NCBI GenBank assembly: GCA_021792135.1
Contig: JAJYVF010000006.1
Span: forward strand, 62,001 to 126,000
Direction: 5' to 3'
DNA from: Acidobacteriota bacterium
GTDB taxonomy: Bacteria; Acidobacteriota; Terriglobia; Terriglobales; Acidobacteriaceae
DNA length: 64,000 nt
Each line of letters begins with the position of its first letter. Position 1 is the first letter of the stretch. The notes beneath the pieces are model-generated. The model was given only the letters and a program-made list of their open reading frames with translations. It was not told where the DNA came from and searched no databases. Shown in pieces: positions 33,732 to 47,340 of this stretch. A program made the position numbers and the translations under genes.

Positions 33732-35435
33732 ATGAATGAGACCGCTGCCGTTTGGCATCAGACCTATTCTGTCTTCGGCCAGGGCGTTGGCGTATCTGCC
33801 CTGATTGCTTCCCTCCCGATCTTCATACTGCTCTTTCTGCTCGGTGTGCTCAGGCGGGCGGCGTGGTTCGCCAGCATTGCAGGCCTGGTGGTGGCGCTGG
33901 CGCTGGCGATCATTGCATACGGCATGCCGGCGAAGGCAGCGGTGAGCGCCGCGGCTTACGGTGGCTGCTTCGGGCTCTTTCCCATCTGCTGGATCATTTT
34001 CTGGGCGATTGCGCTCTTTCGGGTCACGGTCGAGACGGGGAAGTTTGAGATCATTCGGGACTCGATTGCGCACCTGACGCCCGACCCCCGGCTTCAGGCG
34101 CTCCTTGTGGCCTTTTCGTTCGGTGCTTTTCTGGAGGGCGCCGCGGGATTCGGAACGCCGGTTGCGGTTGCGGCGACGATGCTGGTGGGGTTTGGCTTCT
34201 CGGCTTTCAGCGCGGCGGCGGTTTGCCTGCTGGCCAACACCGTGCCGGTGGCCTTCGGGGCAATCGGGATTCCCATCATCACTCTGGCCGGAACCACGGG
34301 GCTGCCTCTGGGCAAGCTGAGCTCGGCGGTGGCGCTGCTGTGTTCGCCCGCTTCGCTTCTGATGCCTGTTTATCTTCTTGTGGCGATGGATGGCTTCGGT
34401 GCGCTGTCCGGCGTGTGGGTACCTGCTTTGGCCGCAGGCATTGCCTTCGCGGGAACGCAGCTGATGGTCTCGATACTGATGGGGCCGCAGCTGTCGTCGA
34501 TCCTGGCCGCCCTGGCGTCCATGGTAGTGCTGGTGCTGGTTGTGCGGCTTCGCCGGCGAGAATGCGGTGAGATGGAGGAGGCGGCGGCATTCCGGGGAGC
34601 CGGCCGGTACAAGCTGAAGGCGGCGGATTCCGGAAGCGCCTCAGTTGCACGTGCGGCGGTGGTCACGGAGCCTGTGCCGGTGCGCAGTTTTAGCCAGCTC
34701 TTGTACGCCTGGGTTCCGTATATTCTGCTGGTCGGCTGCGTGTGCCTCTGGGGTGTGGGGCCGGTTCAGCGGCTGATGAACAAGGCAAGCTTCGTCTTTG
34801 CCTGGCCCATGCTGGATGGGATTGTGCAGCGGGTGCCTCCGGTCACCAGCGGACCAGCGCCCTATCACGCGATTTTTAACTTCAATATCATTTCTGCCGC
34901 GGGTACGGCGTGCATGGCAGCCACGTTTCTGGCAGCGATCATCCTGCGCGTGAGCGCGGGCAGATTTGTCAGGCTTCTGTTCGCGGTGGGGCGGCAGCTG
35001 GCGATTCCGATCCTGACTATTTTTCTGGTGCTGGGGATCGGATTTGTGATGAATTACTGCGGAGCCACGGCGACTCTGGGGCTGGCGTTTGCCTCGACCG
35101 GAAAACTATTTCCGCTCTTCAGCCCGATGCTCGGCCTGATCGGGGTTTTCCTCACAGGGTCGGATACCTCGGCCAACGCACTGTTTGGAAATCTGCAGGT
35201 GGTTACGGCGGGACGGCTGGGACTCGATCCGGTGCTGATAGCGGCGGCAAACGCGGCGGGCGGTGTGATGGGGAAGATGATCAGCGTGCAGACCATTGCC
35301 GTGGCCGCTGCAGCCACGGGGCTGCCGGTCATTGAGCAGGCGCGTCTCTTTCGCTTCACGCTCAGGCACAGCATTTTTCTTGGCCTGTTTATTGGCTGTC
35401 TGGCGCTCGTGTACGTGTATGGATTGCGCCTGTGA
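33732..35435 (+). CDS. lctP: L-lactate permease family transporter
   Basis: 567-residue inner-membrane transporter of the LctP/GlcA family with about 12-14 hydrophobic segments. Recognisable stretches are GAFLEGAAGFGTPVAVAATM, AGTTGLPLGKLSSAVALLCS and LTGSDTSANALFGNLQ. The family carries lactate or glycolate with protons. Next to denD, a sugar-acid substrate such as erythronate is possible but is only inference. No regulator is adjacent. Confidence 0.92.
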   Translation: MNETAAVWHQTYSVFGQGVGVSALIASLPIFILLFLLGVLRRAAWFASIAGLVVALALAIIAYGMPAKAAVSAAAYGGCFGLFPICWIIFWAIALFRVTVETGKFEIIRDSIAHLTPDPRLQALLVAFSFGAFLEGAAGFGTPVAVAATMLVGFGFSAFSAAAVCLLANTVPVAFGAIGIPIITLAGTTGLPLGKLSSAVALLCSPASLLMPVYLLVAMDGFGALSGVWVPALAAGIAFAGTQLMVSILMGPQLSSILAALASMVVLVLVVRLRRRECGEMEEAAAFRGAGRYKLKAADSGSASVARAAVVTEPVPVRSFSQLLYAWVPYILLVGCVCLWGVGPVQRLMNKASFVFAWPMLDGIVQRVPPVTSGPAPYHAIFNFNIISAAGTACMAATFLAAIILRVSAGRFVRLLFAVGRQLAIPILTIFLVLGIGFVMNYCGATATLGLAFASTGKLFPLFSPMLGLIGVFLTGSDTSANALFGNLQVVTAGRLGLDPVLIAAANAAGGVMGKMISVQTIAVAAAATGLPVIEQARLFRFTLRHSIFLGLFIGCLALVYVYGLRL

Positions 35436-35516
35436 AGTGGTTCGGCGAGACGCTGCACGTCCGGGCTCGGAAATGCGGCGGCGTCATCCGGCAATCGTGT
35501 TTCGGCTAACATCCTA

Positions 35517-37124
35517 TTGGCTATGAAGATTTTGACTGCCGATGAGATGCGCAGCGTGGATCGGGTGACGGCGGAGCGCTACGGGATCGCTTCGATCGAG
35601 CTGATGCGCAATGCGGGAGCCGCGGTGGCGCGCTTCGTGTTGCAGGAATTCGGGCATTGCTCCCGGATCGCGGTTCTCTGCGGCAAAGGCAACAACGGCG
35701 GCGATGGCTTTGTTGTCTCGCGCGAGCTGCGCCGCGCCGGGCGCGAGGTGAGCGTGCTGCTGCTGGGCGATCCGACAGATCTGAAGGGCGATGCCAGGAC
35801 CGCCTTCGAGGAGATGGGCATAACTCCGGTGCTGGCGGCGGATGACGCGGCGCTCGCATCGGAGGAAGTGCAGAGGCTGCTTGCCTCCGCCGAACTGCTG
35901 GCGGATGCGGTTGTGGGCACGGGATTCCGACCTCCGCTGCGGGGCGTGGCGGCCACGCTTCGCGACCGGATACATGCGCTGCGAATGCCGGTAGTGGCCG
36001 TGGATCTGCCCTCGGGTTGGGACGCCGACGCGCGGGAGTTTGCGGTGGAAGGTGCATTTCGGGCCGATGCGGTGGTCACCTTCACCGCGCCGAAGCTGGC
36101 GCACGTGAGCGGAAATCTGACAGGCAGCGCGACGGGGCCGATTGTGGTGGCGCCGATCGGATCGCCGGAGGAGGCGATTGAATCCTCGACGCGGCTGACG
36201 TGGGCGGGAGCATCGAAGCGAATTACGGAGCAGCCGCGCACGCCGGATGCGAACAAGGGACTGTATGGGCACGTGCTGGTGGTGGCCGGGGGGCGCGGGA
36301 AATCCGGGGCACCGGCCATGGCTTCGCTGTCTGCGCTGCGTGCGGGCGCGGGGCTGGTGACGGCGGCGGTGCCGGAATCCATTCTGCACACGGTGGCGGA
36401 CGTTACGCCGGAGCTGATGACGTTTCCCTTGAAGGAGGGCCCGGAGGGCGAGGCGGACGAGGCGAACCTTGAACCCGAGCAGATGAAGAAGATGCTGGGC
36501 CGGGCGACGGTCGTGGCGATGGGACCGGGAATGGGCACGGAGGCGGAGGAATTCGTGCTGGGGCTCATCGAGAAGACCTCGCTGCCGCTGGTGCTGGACG
36601 CTGACGCCTTGAATATTCTTGCGAAGCATCCGGACCGGGTTGACGGACGGGGGCGAACGATGGTGCTGACGCCGCATCCGGGGGAAATGGCGCGGCTGGC
36701 TGGCATCGGCACCAGAGAGGTGCAGGAAAATCGTGAGCTGCTGGCGCGGGAGTTTGCAGCAAAGCATCAGGTGATCCTGGTGCTGAAGGGCTGGCGTACA
36801 CTCGTTGCCCATCCGGATGGGCGCATTGCGGTGAATACGACCGGGAATCCGGGCATGGCGAAGGGCGGCAGCGGCGACATTCTGACGGGGATTGTGGCGG
36901 CGATGCTGGCGCAGTATCCCCATCAGCCGGCTGAGGCAGTGGAGGCGGCGGTGTATCTGCACGGCCTGGCGGCGGACTTTGCGCTGCTCGAGCAGGACGA
37001 GCACACGCTGCTGGCGACCGACACCGTCCGTCACCTTTTTCGTGCTTTTCGCTTTCGCCCGCGGGACGAAGGGGGATATGTTTGGATTGAGGGGATTCCA
37101 TCCTCGGCGGCGAGGTCGCAATGA
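35517..37124 (+). CDS. nnr: Bifunctional NAD(P)H-hydrate epimerase / ADP-dependent dehydratase
   Basis: Repairs hydrated NAD(P)H. N-terminal YjeF_N (epimerase) domain, residues about 1-220: ADEMRSVDRVTAERYGI, CGKGNNGGDGFVVSREL, DLPSGWDAD. C-terminal ribokinase-like dehydratase domain: VAMGPGMGTEAEEFV, VLDADALNIL, MVLTPHPGEMARLAG and MAKGGSGDILTGIVAAML. Length 535 is normal for the fusion. The stop overlaps tsaE by four bases, a common bacterial pairing. Confidence 0.96.
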   Translation: MAMKILTADEMRSVDRVTAERYGIASIELMRNAGAAVARFVLQEFGHCSRIAVLCGKGNNGGDGFVVSRELRRAGREVSVLLLGDPTDLKGDARTAFEEMGITPVLAADDAALASEEVQRLLASAELLADAVVGTGFRPPLRGVAATLRDRIHALRMPVVAVDLPSGWDADAREFAVEGAFRADAVVTFTAPKLAHVSGNLTGSATGPIVVAPIGSPEEAIESSTRLTWAGASKRITEQPRTPDANKGLYGHVLVVAGGRGKSGAPAMASLSALRAGAGLVTAAVPESILHTVADVTPELMTFPLKEGPEGEADEANLEPEQMKKMLGRATVVAMGPGMGTEAEEFVLGLIEKTSLPLVLDADALNILAKHPDRVDGRGRTMVLTPHPGEMARLAGIGTREVQENRELLAREFAAKHQVILVLKGWRTLVAHPDGRIAVNTTGNPGMAKGGSGDILTGIVAAMLAQYPHQPAEAVEAAVYLHGLAADFALLEQDEHTLLATDTVRHLFRAFRFRPRDEGGYVWIEGIPSSAARSQ

Positions 37125-37597
37125 CACAGACAGCGGAGCTGAAAGTACATCAGTTCGAGAGTCATGACGCCCGGGAGACGATCGCCGTGGGGCGCCGGAT
37201 TGCGGAGCTGCTGGTGCCGCCGAAATTCCTGATCCTGCGAGGCGATCTGGGCGCGGGAAAGACGACCCTGGTGAAAGGCATTGCTGAAGCCCTGGATGCC
37301 GCCGAGCCGGATGAGGTGACCAGCCCGACCTTCACCCTCATCCACGAATACGAAGGCACCCGCTCGGTGAATGGCAGGAAGGAGCCGGTGATGCTCTACC
37401 ATCTGGATCTTTACCGGATCCAGAATGAGCGGCAGCTGGACTCGCTGGGGCTTGAGGAGCTGTCCGGACCGGACAGCATCGTGCTGGTGGAGTGGGGCGA
37501 GAAGTTTCCCAGCGTCGTGAGGCGCAGTCAGGGCGAAATTGAGATGCGCGCGACGGGCGGCGACACACGCAGCATCACGCTCACGCTGCAGGACTGA
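37121..37597 (+). CDS. tsaE: tRNA threonylcarbamoyladenosine biosynthesis ATPase TsaE
   Basis: P-loop ATPase of the TsaBDE complex for t6A37 modification. RGDLGAGKTTLVKGIAEAL is Walker A; SPTFTLIHEYEG and HLDLYRI and LVEWGEKFP are the other family signatures. Length 158 is standard. Coupled to nnr. Confidence 0.96.
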   Translation: MTQTAELKVHQFESHDARETIAVGRRIAELLVPPKFLILRGDLGAGKTTLVKGIAEALDAAEPDEVTSPTFTLIHEYEGTRSVNGRKEPVMLYHLDLYRIQNERQLDSLGLEELSGPDSIVLVEWGEKFPSVVRRSQGEIEMRATGGDTRSITLTLQD

Positions 37598-37628
37598 CGC
37601 GGGCGGCCGCGCTCATCAGAATCATCCC

Positions 37629-38336
37629 TCAAAAGTGGTGGATGCGCTCGGGCTGCTGCTGGTCCTCGATGGTGCGCGTGGCCTCGCGTTCGAGTGAGCG
37701 GCTGACCAGGTCGCGGGAACCCAGACCCACAGCCAGCGACAGAGCCAGCACGATGCCCCCGAAAAGGATTCCGAAGCCCAGCTCGACAATCTCACCGCCG
37801 AGAGCCAGATGATCGAGGACCATGGCTCCGGTGAGGACGAGGATCATCCAGCGAACGCCCATGCTGAGCAGGCGGGCATAGCTGAGGTTGAGATTGACGC
37901 CGGTGATCAGCACGCTGCGGGAGACGAAGCGGGCCAGCACATTGCCCGCCAGCAGCAGAATGGCCGCGCCCACGATGTGGGGGACATAGCCGAGGATCCA
38001 GCCGGAGACGACACTTTCCGAGCTGCCGGCCTCGAAGGCGGAGATGCCGACCATCACGCCTGCGGTCAGAAAGCACCAGAAGATAATGCGGCCGACGAGC
38101 TGCGAGGGCGTCAGGCGCGGGGACCACTCGGCAATGGCATTGGCGCCCCCGCTCATGCGGTCATCGAAATGGAGGGCGGTCAGAATGCGTCGCACCACCC
38201 AGGCCAGCGCCCAGCCAATGAAGAGGAAGAGAAGGAAGGCCAGGATGAACGCCAGAATGCCGGGGAGCAGCGTAGCGATGCGCTCCATGACCCGGCTCAT
38301 CGACGATTGCAGCGACTGTTGTACGTGATTCCACAT
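37629..38336 (-). CDS. TM-helix repeat membrane protein (mechanosensitive-channel-like, CmpX type)
   Basis: 235 residues with four or five hydrophobic segments (GILAFILAFLLFLFIGWALA, IIFWCFLTAGVMVGISAF, HIVGAAILLLAGNVLARFVS, and the glycine-rich GFGILFGGIVLALSLAVGLG), ending in a charged tail. The order and the AVGLGSRDLVSR ending resemble conserved-TM-helix (PF05552) proteins related to small MscS channels but lacking the beta domain. Downstream on the minus strand of the 38360 gene. Confidence 0.75.
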   Translation of the reverse strand: MWNHVQQSLQSSMSRVMERIATLLPGILAFILAFLLFLFIGWALAWVVRRILTALHFDDRMSGGANAIAEWSPRLTPSQLVGRIIFWCFLTAGVMVGISAFEAGSSESVVSGWILGYVPHIVGAAILLLAGNVLARFVSRSVLITGVNLNLSYARLLSMGVRWMILVLTGAMVLDHLALGGEIVELGFGILFGGIVLALSLAVGLGSRDLVSRSLEREATRTIEDQQQPERIHHF

Positions 38337-38359
38337 GGGTCTTCTCCATCCAAATCATG

Positions 38360-39616
38360 CTAAGGATTGAAGCGATCCGGCCATCTCCACCGGGAGAGCA
38401 GATACGGCTTTTTCTCTTCCCAGGCGCGGGCGAACTGCTCCTGTCGCTGCTCGAGCGCGGCGCGTGTGAGGGTGGCAACCTCGCGAGCGTACGAGGCGGC
38501 CCAGCCCAGGTAGAGGGGCGTTAAGGCGCCGAGCAGATGAACGCGGCTGATGGTGCGCAGGTGGTAAGCGAGAGCAAAGTCGTAAACGATCCCGGCCCAG
38601 AGCTCATCGGCTATGCGGAACTGCTCGGGAGCGACGCGGGTGAGCCGGCGTAGCTCAAGCATGGTGTTAGGCGGCAGCACCAGACGCCAGACCTCATCGA
38701 GGTTCTTCGATCCGAGCAGGAAGGAGTCCAGCATGGAGCGGGTATCGATCGGATCGCCGTCGCGCTCTTCTGCCGGAGCGTTGCCCCAGACGGGAGCGAG
38801 CTGCGATCCGCGAATTCGCTGCCACTGGGGCGCGAAGGTTTCCAGGTCCTGGAACAGCGATCCGACCACCTGGCCGAGTACGGCGCTGAGCTCCAGTCCC
38901 TCAGTGGAGATCTGATGCCGCACATCGATATGCACCTGTCCGACGGGGTCCTGGGGCGACTGGGTGGCGGCCAGCGTGACCGGCCACAGCAGGGGATTGC
39001 CATGGTGATTGGCGCTGGGCTCGCCCCGAACGAGGCGGGCGCTCATGGCGCCTGAGGTGGCGAAATCGAAGGCAAGAGGATAGCGAATTCGCCTGCCGTA
39101 AAGCGCGCGGCTGAGCGGAGAAAGGATCCCGATATTCACCAGGCCGTCGTACTTGCCGGCGGGATAGACGGGCATGGCGAGGCCGCACTGGCGGTCGAGA
39201 ATGGCGTAGGCGAAAAGCTGGATCGCGTGCGCGTTGAGCGCTCCGAGGTCCGATCCGATGACGATGCAGGCGCGGGCGCTGAGCGAGGCGGCCAGGGCGA
39301 GGATGGCGCGCTGGTTGGCCGAGACAGGCGCCCAGAACTCGCTGCCGGGATGCGCAGGCGGTGTGAAGGGAAACACTGTCAGCGAGGCATGCGCGGGACG
39401 ATCGAGCAGGCTGGCCACCGGTTCGGCGCCGGATCCTGGCCACGCGAAGACGAAGCGCAGCGGAGGTACGCCGGAGCCGAGATCTTCGATGATGCGTTCC
39501 GCCCGGAGGCGCAGATCCTCGGGCGCCATGGAGCCAGCGACACCAACCACAATGTCCGCCGATCCGATCCGTTCGACCTGCTGTTTCGTTTCTTCCGTAA
39601 ATTCGATTTCTGCCAT
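38360..39616 (-). CDS. Unassigned protein linked to the GlgE operon, glycosyltransferase-like
   Basis: 418 residues, no signal peptide. N-terminal half has alternating strands and helices like a nucleotide-sugar (GT-A) fold: ADIVVGVAGSMAPEDL, LTVFPFTPPAHPG, ACIVIGSDLGAL, GKYDGLVNIGILSPLSRALY; the C-terminal half is helical with FGTR-less acidic and aromatic runs (SMLDSFLLGSKNLDEVWRLV; LGWAASYAREVATLTR). It starts 19 bp after treS-mak, so belongs to the glgE-treS operon. Resemblance to glucosyl-glycerate-type synthases is only structural impression; the catalytic residues are not confirmed. Confidence 0.6.
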   Translation of the reverse strand: MAEIEFTEETKQQVERIGSADIVVGVAGSMAPEDLRLRAERIIEDLGSGVPPLRFVFAWPGSGAEPVASLLDRPAHASLTVFPFTPPAHPGSEFWAPVSANQRAILALAASLSARACIVIGSDLGALNAHAIQLFAYAILDRQCGLAMPVYPAGKYDGLVNIGILSPLSRALYGRRIRYPLAFDFATSGAMSARLVRGEPSANHHGNPLLWPVTLAATQSPQDPVGQVHIDVRHQISTEGLELSAVLGQVVGSLFQDLETFAPQWQRIRGSQLAPVWGNAPAEERDGDPIDTRSMLDSFLLGSKNLDEVWRLVLPPNTMLELRRLTRVAPEQFRIADELWAGIVYDFALAYHLRTISRVHLLGALTPLYLGWAASYAREVATLTRAALEQRQEQFARAWEEKKPYLLSRWRWPDRFNP

Positions 39617-39635
39617 TAGGGGCCGTTTCCTTCTG

Positions 39636-42943
<3,308 letters not shown>

Positions 42944-42947
<4 letters not shown>

Positions 42948-44938
42948 TGGTAATAATCGAAGTCTCTTTCCGAACGGATCTTGCGGAGCACGCGGAAGAT
43001 GTGGGCCGGGGTCTTATCCGGAGACAGCTCGACGTAATTCCGCAGCCCCTGCCACAGATAGCGGGCCCCGGTCAGCTCGTCGAGGACCTGAAACGATTCT
43101 CCGGGACTGAGGCGCAGGCGCTTCAGATCGAGGTGAACCCAGCCCGACTGCCGGTGAAAGGCGTCGAGATTCACGACGGTGAGGATGGTGTTGCTCTCGT
43201 CGCGGCTGGATTTGCTGCAGGCGATCAAAGAGGGATTGTCGGTGGGGTGAAAGAAGAGCCCGTGGCTGGCGTGCAGCGCGGGATTCTCGCGCCGTGCGCG
43301 GTTGACGCTGGCGATGATGGAGGCGATGCTTTCGGGTGCGTCCAGATTCCAGCGGCGGATTTCGTATTTTTCCGAGTTGAGGTACTCTTCGCTGCCAGGG
43401 CGGATGGGGCGGTTCTCTCCAAGTTCGAAGGCTGGACCGTAGATACCGTAGTTCGGCCCCAGGGTGGCGGCGAGCACCAGCCGGCTGATGAATGCGGGGC
43501 GGCCGCCAAGCTGCAGAGATTCGGAGAGGATGTCCGGTGTATTCGGCCACAGATTCGGCCGCATGTATTCGCAGACCCTGGTCTTCGTCAGTTCGGTGAA
43601 GTATTCCGTCAGCTCCTGCTTTGTGTTGCGCCAGGTGAAGTAGGTGTAGGACTGGGTGAATCCGAGTTTGGCGAGGCGCTGCATCACACGCGGGCGGGTG
43701 AAGGCTTCCGCCAGAAAGATGGCGTCGGGGAAGTCGCGCTTGATTTCCGCGATGCACCATTCCCAGAAGGAAAATGCCTTGGTGTGGGGGTTGTCGACCC
43801 GGAAGATGCGGACCCCCTGCTGGATCCAGAAGAGGAAGACATCGCGCAGGGCGTCCCACAAACCCTGCCAGTCGCTGCTTTCGAAGTCGAGCGGATAGAT
43901 ATCCTGGTACTTTTTGGGCGGATTTTCCGCGTACTGGATGCTGCCGTCGGCGCGGTGCCTGAACCACGCGGGGTGCTCGCGGACCCAGGGGTGGTCCGGG
44001 GAGCACTGGAAGGCAATATCCATGGCGAGTTCGACATTCCTGCTTGCCGCAGCCTCGAGAAGATGCCGGAAGTCGGCGAGCGTTCCCAACAGAGGATGGA
44101 TGGCCGTGTGCCCCCCCTCCTCGGAGCCGATCGCCCAGGGACTGCCGACATCGCCGTCTTCGGCGGCGACGGAATTGTTTTTGCCTTTGCGGAAGGCGTT
44201 GCCGATGGGGTGAATGGGCGGCAGGTAGAGGACGTCGAAGCCGAGGCGGGCAATGTAGTCGAGGCGCGCCTCGCAGTCCCGCAGTGTGCCGTGGCGGCCG
44301 GGCTCGGGCGCCGTGGAGCGGGGGAATATCTCGTACCAGGCGGAGTAGCGAGCCTTCTCGCGGTCGACGGTCACCCGCAGTTCGCGTTCATAGCGCGTTT
44401 CCATGGCCGGGTGGAGGTAAGCGGACATCATGATCGCCAGCACCGGGTCGAGCGCGGTACTCTTTGCGACTTCGAGATCGTTCGAGTCGCGCAGCTGCGC
44501 GGCCCAGCGCCGCAGGGCGTCGGCGTCGTCGCGTCCGGCGCGCTCGGCGGCTTCTTCTGCAAGCTTCGCGCCGTTCAGAAGGTCGACAGTAATGTCCTGA
44601 CCTGCAGCGATGCGCTTTTCCAGATCGCTGCGCCAGGTGTCGAAGTGGTCGATCCAGCCGGCGACGGTGTAGAGGTATTCACCCATGCGATCAACGGGGA
44701 ATTCGCCGCGCCAGCGGTCATTGCCAAGGGGCTGCATCGGGATCGCGGTCCATCCGGATACCTGATCAAAGCGGAAAAGGAGACGGGCGGCGACATGATC
44801 GTGCCCGTCGGCAAAGATGTCGGCCTCGACCTGAACCGAGTCGCCGATGATGCGTTTGATGGCAAACCGGCCTGCGTCGATCTCCGGCTCGACGCTTTCG
44901 ATGACGACGCGCTTTCTTCCTTCTGCGGGCTTCGGCAT
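42944..44938 (-). CDS. glgE: Alpha-1,4-glucan:maltose-1-phosphate maltosyltransferase GlgE
   Basis: Extends alpha-1,4-glucan from maltose 1-phosphate. N-terminal beta domains precede a GH13 barrel: [52 protein letters not shown] (nucleophile) and [13 protein letters not shown] (acid/base); also [12 protein letters not shown] 44938 is preferred over 44989 since the earlier residues form no family sequence. First gene of glgE-treS/mak. No glgB branching enzyme is in the window. Confidence 0.95.
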
Positions 44939-45105
44939 GGTGTCGGTTGGCTCCCCGGATGATAGGGTAGCGCATCCGGCAACAAGCATGCGGAGACGCG
45001 GATTCCCGCCTCCGTGGTGGCCACGAACCCGGCACCCCGGTGACGGAGAGGCCGACGGAAGGCACCAGCTCCTGGTTGCCGGAGAAATGCGACCTCGGAG
45101 CGGTT

Positions 45106-46092
45106 TTAGTTGTCCTGCAGCATACTGGGCTCTTCGGGAGCGCGCAGGCGGACAAGCCGGTCAATGGTATAAGGCGCGCGCTGCGCCGAGGCGTGATAAT
45201 GCCGCACCTGCAGCTCGCCCAGCAAGCCAATGGCGAGCAGCTGCGTTCCCGCCAGGATCAGGACGGCGGCGACCACGAACAGCGGTCCGTGCTGGTCCAT
45301 GACGTGCTGCGCTGTGAAGACCTTGAGGCCCAGCAGGAAGGCCGAGACTGCGCTGCCCCCGAGGATACCCAGCGCGCCCAGCACTCCGAAGAAGTGCAGC
45401 GGGCGGGTCATGTACTTCAGCAGGAAGCGGATGGTCAGCAGATCGAAGAAGACACGGAAGGTGCGTCCGATGCCGTAGTGCGACTGGCCGCGCTGCCGGT
45501 GCACGTTGCTGATGGGGATTTCGCAGATGCTGGCGCCGTACCAGGCGGCGAGTGCCGGGATAAAGCGGTGCATTTCCCCATACAGCGGGATGTTGTGGAT
45601 GACCTCGCGGCGGTAGGCCTTGAAGGTGGTGCCGAAGTCGTGGATCTCCACCCCGGAGAGTTTCGCCATCAGCCAGTTCGCGCAGCGGGACGGCAGACGG
45701 CGCATCACGAAGTTGTCGATGCGCTCCTTGCGCCACCCACTGACCACGTCGTAACCCTCTTCGAGCTTTTCGAGGAAGGCGGGAATCTCGGCGGGATCGT
45801 GCTGCAGGTCCCCGTCCATGGCCAGGATGAAGTCGCCCTGGGCGTGGTCGAATCCTGCAGCGAGCGCGGAGGTCTGGCCGAAATTGCGGCGCAGCTTGAC
45901 GACGAGAACGCGGCTGTCGACAGCAGCAATTTCCTCGAGAAGGCGGCAGGTGCGGTCGTTCGATCCGTCGTCCACAAAGACCAGCTCGAAGGAATCGCCC
46001 ACCTGCTCCATGACCCCCTTCAGGCGGTCATAGAGAGCAGTGACGTTGTCTTCCTCGTTATGGAACGGTACAACGATCGAATACTTGGGCAT
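45106..46092 (-). CDS. GT2 glycosyltransferase, dolichyl/undecaprenyl-phosphate sugar synthase type
   Basis: GT-A catalytic domain at the N-terminus (YSIVVPFHNEEDNV; FELVFVDDGSNDRT; RNFGQTSALAAGFDHAQGD, and the DxD-like MDGDLQHDP) and two C-terminal membrane helices (HFFGVLGALGILGGSAVSAF; FVVAAVLILAGTQLLAIGLL). This is the GtrB/ArnC/DPMS architecture, which makes a lipid-linked sugar for cell-envelope glycosylation. The sugar is unknown. The start is ATG 46092. Confidence 0.93.
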   Translation of the reverse strand: MPKYSIVVPFHNEEDNVTALYDRLKGVMEQVGDSFELVFVDDGSNDRTCRLLEEIAAVDSRVLVVKLRRNFGQTSALAAGFDHAQGDFILAMDGDLQHDPAEIPAFLEKLEEGYDVVSGWRKERIDNFVMRRLPSRCANWLMAKLSGVEIHDFGTTFKAYRREVIHNIPLYGEMHRFIPALAAWYGASICEIPISNVHRQRGQSHYGIGRTFRVFFDLLTIRFLLKYMTRPLHFFGVLGALGILGGSAVSAFLLGLKVFTAQHVMDQHGPLFVVAAVLILAGTQLLAIGLLGELQVRHYHASAQRAPYTIDRLVRLRAPEEPSMLQDN

Positions 46093-46234
46093 AAAGATAA
46101 ATTATAGACTTCCGCCAGTCCGCATCCGTGATCAGGGCACCGAAAGGGGGCCAGATGCGGCACCCGAATCGCATGGGCCGCATGTCGATGACGGATGCCG
46201 TCTTGCACCGCCACCATCCTGACAGTCGCGGAGG

Positions 46235-47317
46235 TCATTCAGTTCGGATGATTTCCGTTGTAATACGAGCGGCCTCCCGGCAGGCGGCGCGATCCACGTC
46301 CAGGTGGGTAACGAAGCGAATGCTGTGGCGGCCCACGGTTCCGGCGAGGACCCCGCGCTCGTTCAGCTTCGCGACCAGAGCGGCAGCGTCTCCCCCGCTG
46401 CGCAGCGTGAAAATGACGATATTGGTGCGGACGGCGTCCAGATTCAGCTCCACCTGCGGCAGCTCGGCCAGGGCTTCGGCCAGCAGGCGTGCATTGGCGT
46501 GATCCTCGTGGAGACGCTTCGGGCCTTCCTCGATCGCGATGAGCCCGGCAGCGGCCAGGATTCCGGCCTGGCGCATTCCGCCGCCCAGACCCTTGCGGAT
46601 GATACGGGCGCGGTCCATCAGCTCCCAGGAGCCGACCAGCATGGAACCGACGGGCGCTCCCAGTCCCTTGGAAAGACAGAACATGATCGTGTCGAAGCCG
46701 CGCGTCAGCTCCTGCACGCCAACTCCCAGCGCGACGGAAGCATTGAAGATGCGGGCGCCGTCGAGGTGCAGCGGCAGGGCGCAGTCTTTTGCTCCGGCCC
46801 AGACCTCCTCGAGCACGGGGAGCGGGGTTACGGTGCCGCCCGCCATGTTGTGACTGTTCTCAAGGGCGATGAGCCCGGTGCGGGCGCGGTGGTAGTGCTT
46901 GCCGGTAATGTGAGGCTCGATGTCGCTCCATGTGAGGATGCCGCGATGAGCGGGAATGGCGCGGAGCTGGCAGCCGGAGAAGGCCGAGGCCATCGCCATT
47001 TCCCACTCGACGATGTGGGAGCGCGACTCGCAGATGATCTCCTGGCCGTGCTGGGTGTGCAGGCGCAGCGCGGTCTGGTTTCCCATCGTGCCGCTGGGCA
47101 CAAAAAGCGCAGCTTCACGGCCGAAGATCTCGGCGGCACGGGCTTCGAGACGGTTGATGGTGGGGTCTTCGCTGTAAACGTCGTCGCCCACCTCGGCGGC
47201 AGCCATGGCGGCGCGCATCGCCGGGCTGGGTTTTGTGACGGTGTCGCTGCGGAGGTCGATCGTGGCGGTGGCGGCAGATCTCGCTTCTTTGGCGAGGACA
47301 GCGGGGTGCGTGGACAT
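46235..47317 (-). CDS. ltaE: Low-specificity threonine aldolase (PLP-dependent)
   Basis: Cleaves (allo)threonine to glycine and acetaldehyde. Motifs: IDLRSDTVTKPSPAMR, DDVYSEDPTINRLE, FVPSGTMGNQTAL, HLDGARIFNASVAL and FCLSKGLGAPVGS with the PLP lysine. Length 360. The ATG at 47317 has AAAGGAAA upstream. 23 bp downstream of hemW. Confidence 0.93.
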   Translation of the reverse strand: MSTHPAVLAKEARSAATATIDLRSDTVTKPSPAMRAAMAAAEVGDDVYSEDPTINRLEARAAEIFGREAALFVPSGTMGNQTALRLHTQHGQEIICESRSHIVEWEMAMASAFSGCQLRAIPAHRGILTWSDIEPHITGKHYHRARTGLIALENSHNMAGGTVTPLPVLEEVWAGAKDCALPLHLDGARIFNASVALGVGVQELTRGFDTIMFCLSKGLGAPVGSMLVGSWELMDRARIIRKGLGGGMRQAGILAAAGLIAIEEGPKRLHEDHANARLLAEALAELPQVELNLDAVRTNIVIFTLRSGGDAAALVAKLNERGVLAGTVGRHSIRFVTHLDVDRAACREAARITTEIIRTE

Positions 47318-47340
47318 CCATTTCCTTTCAACGGGTGCAG

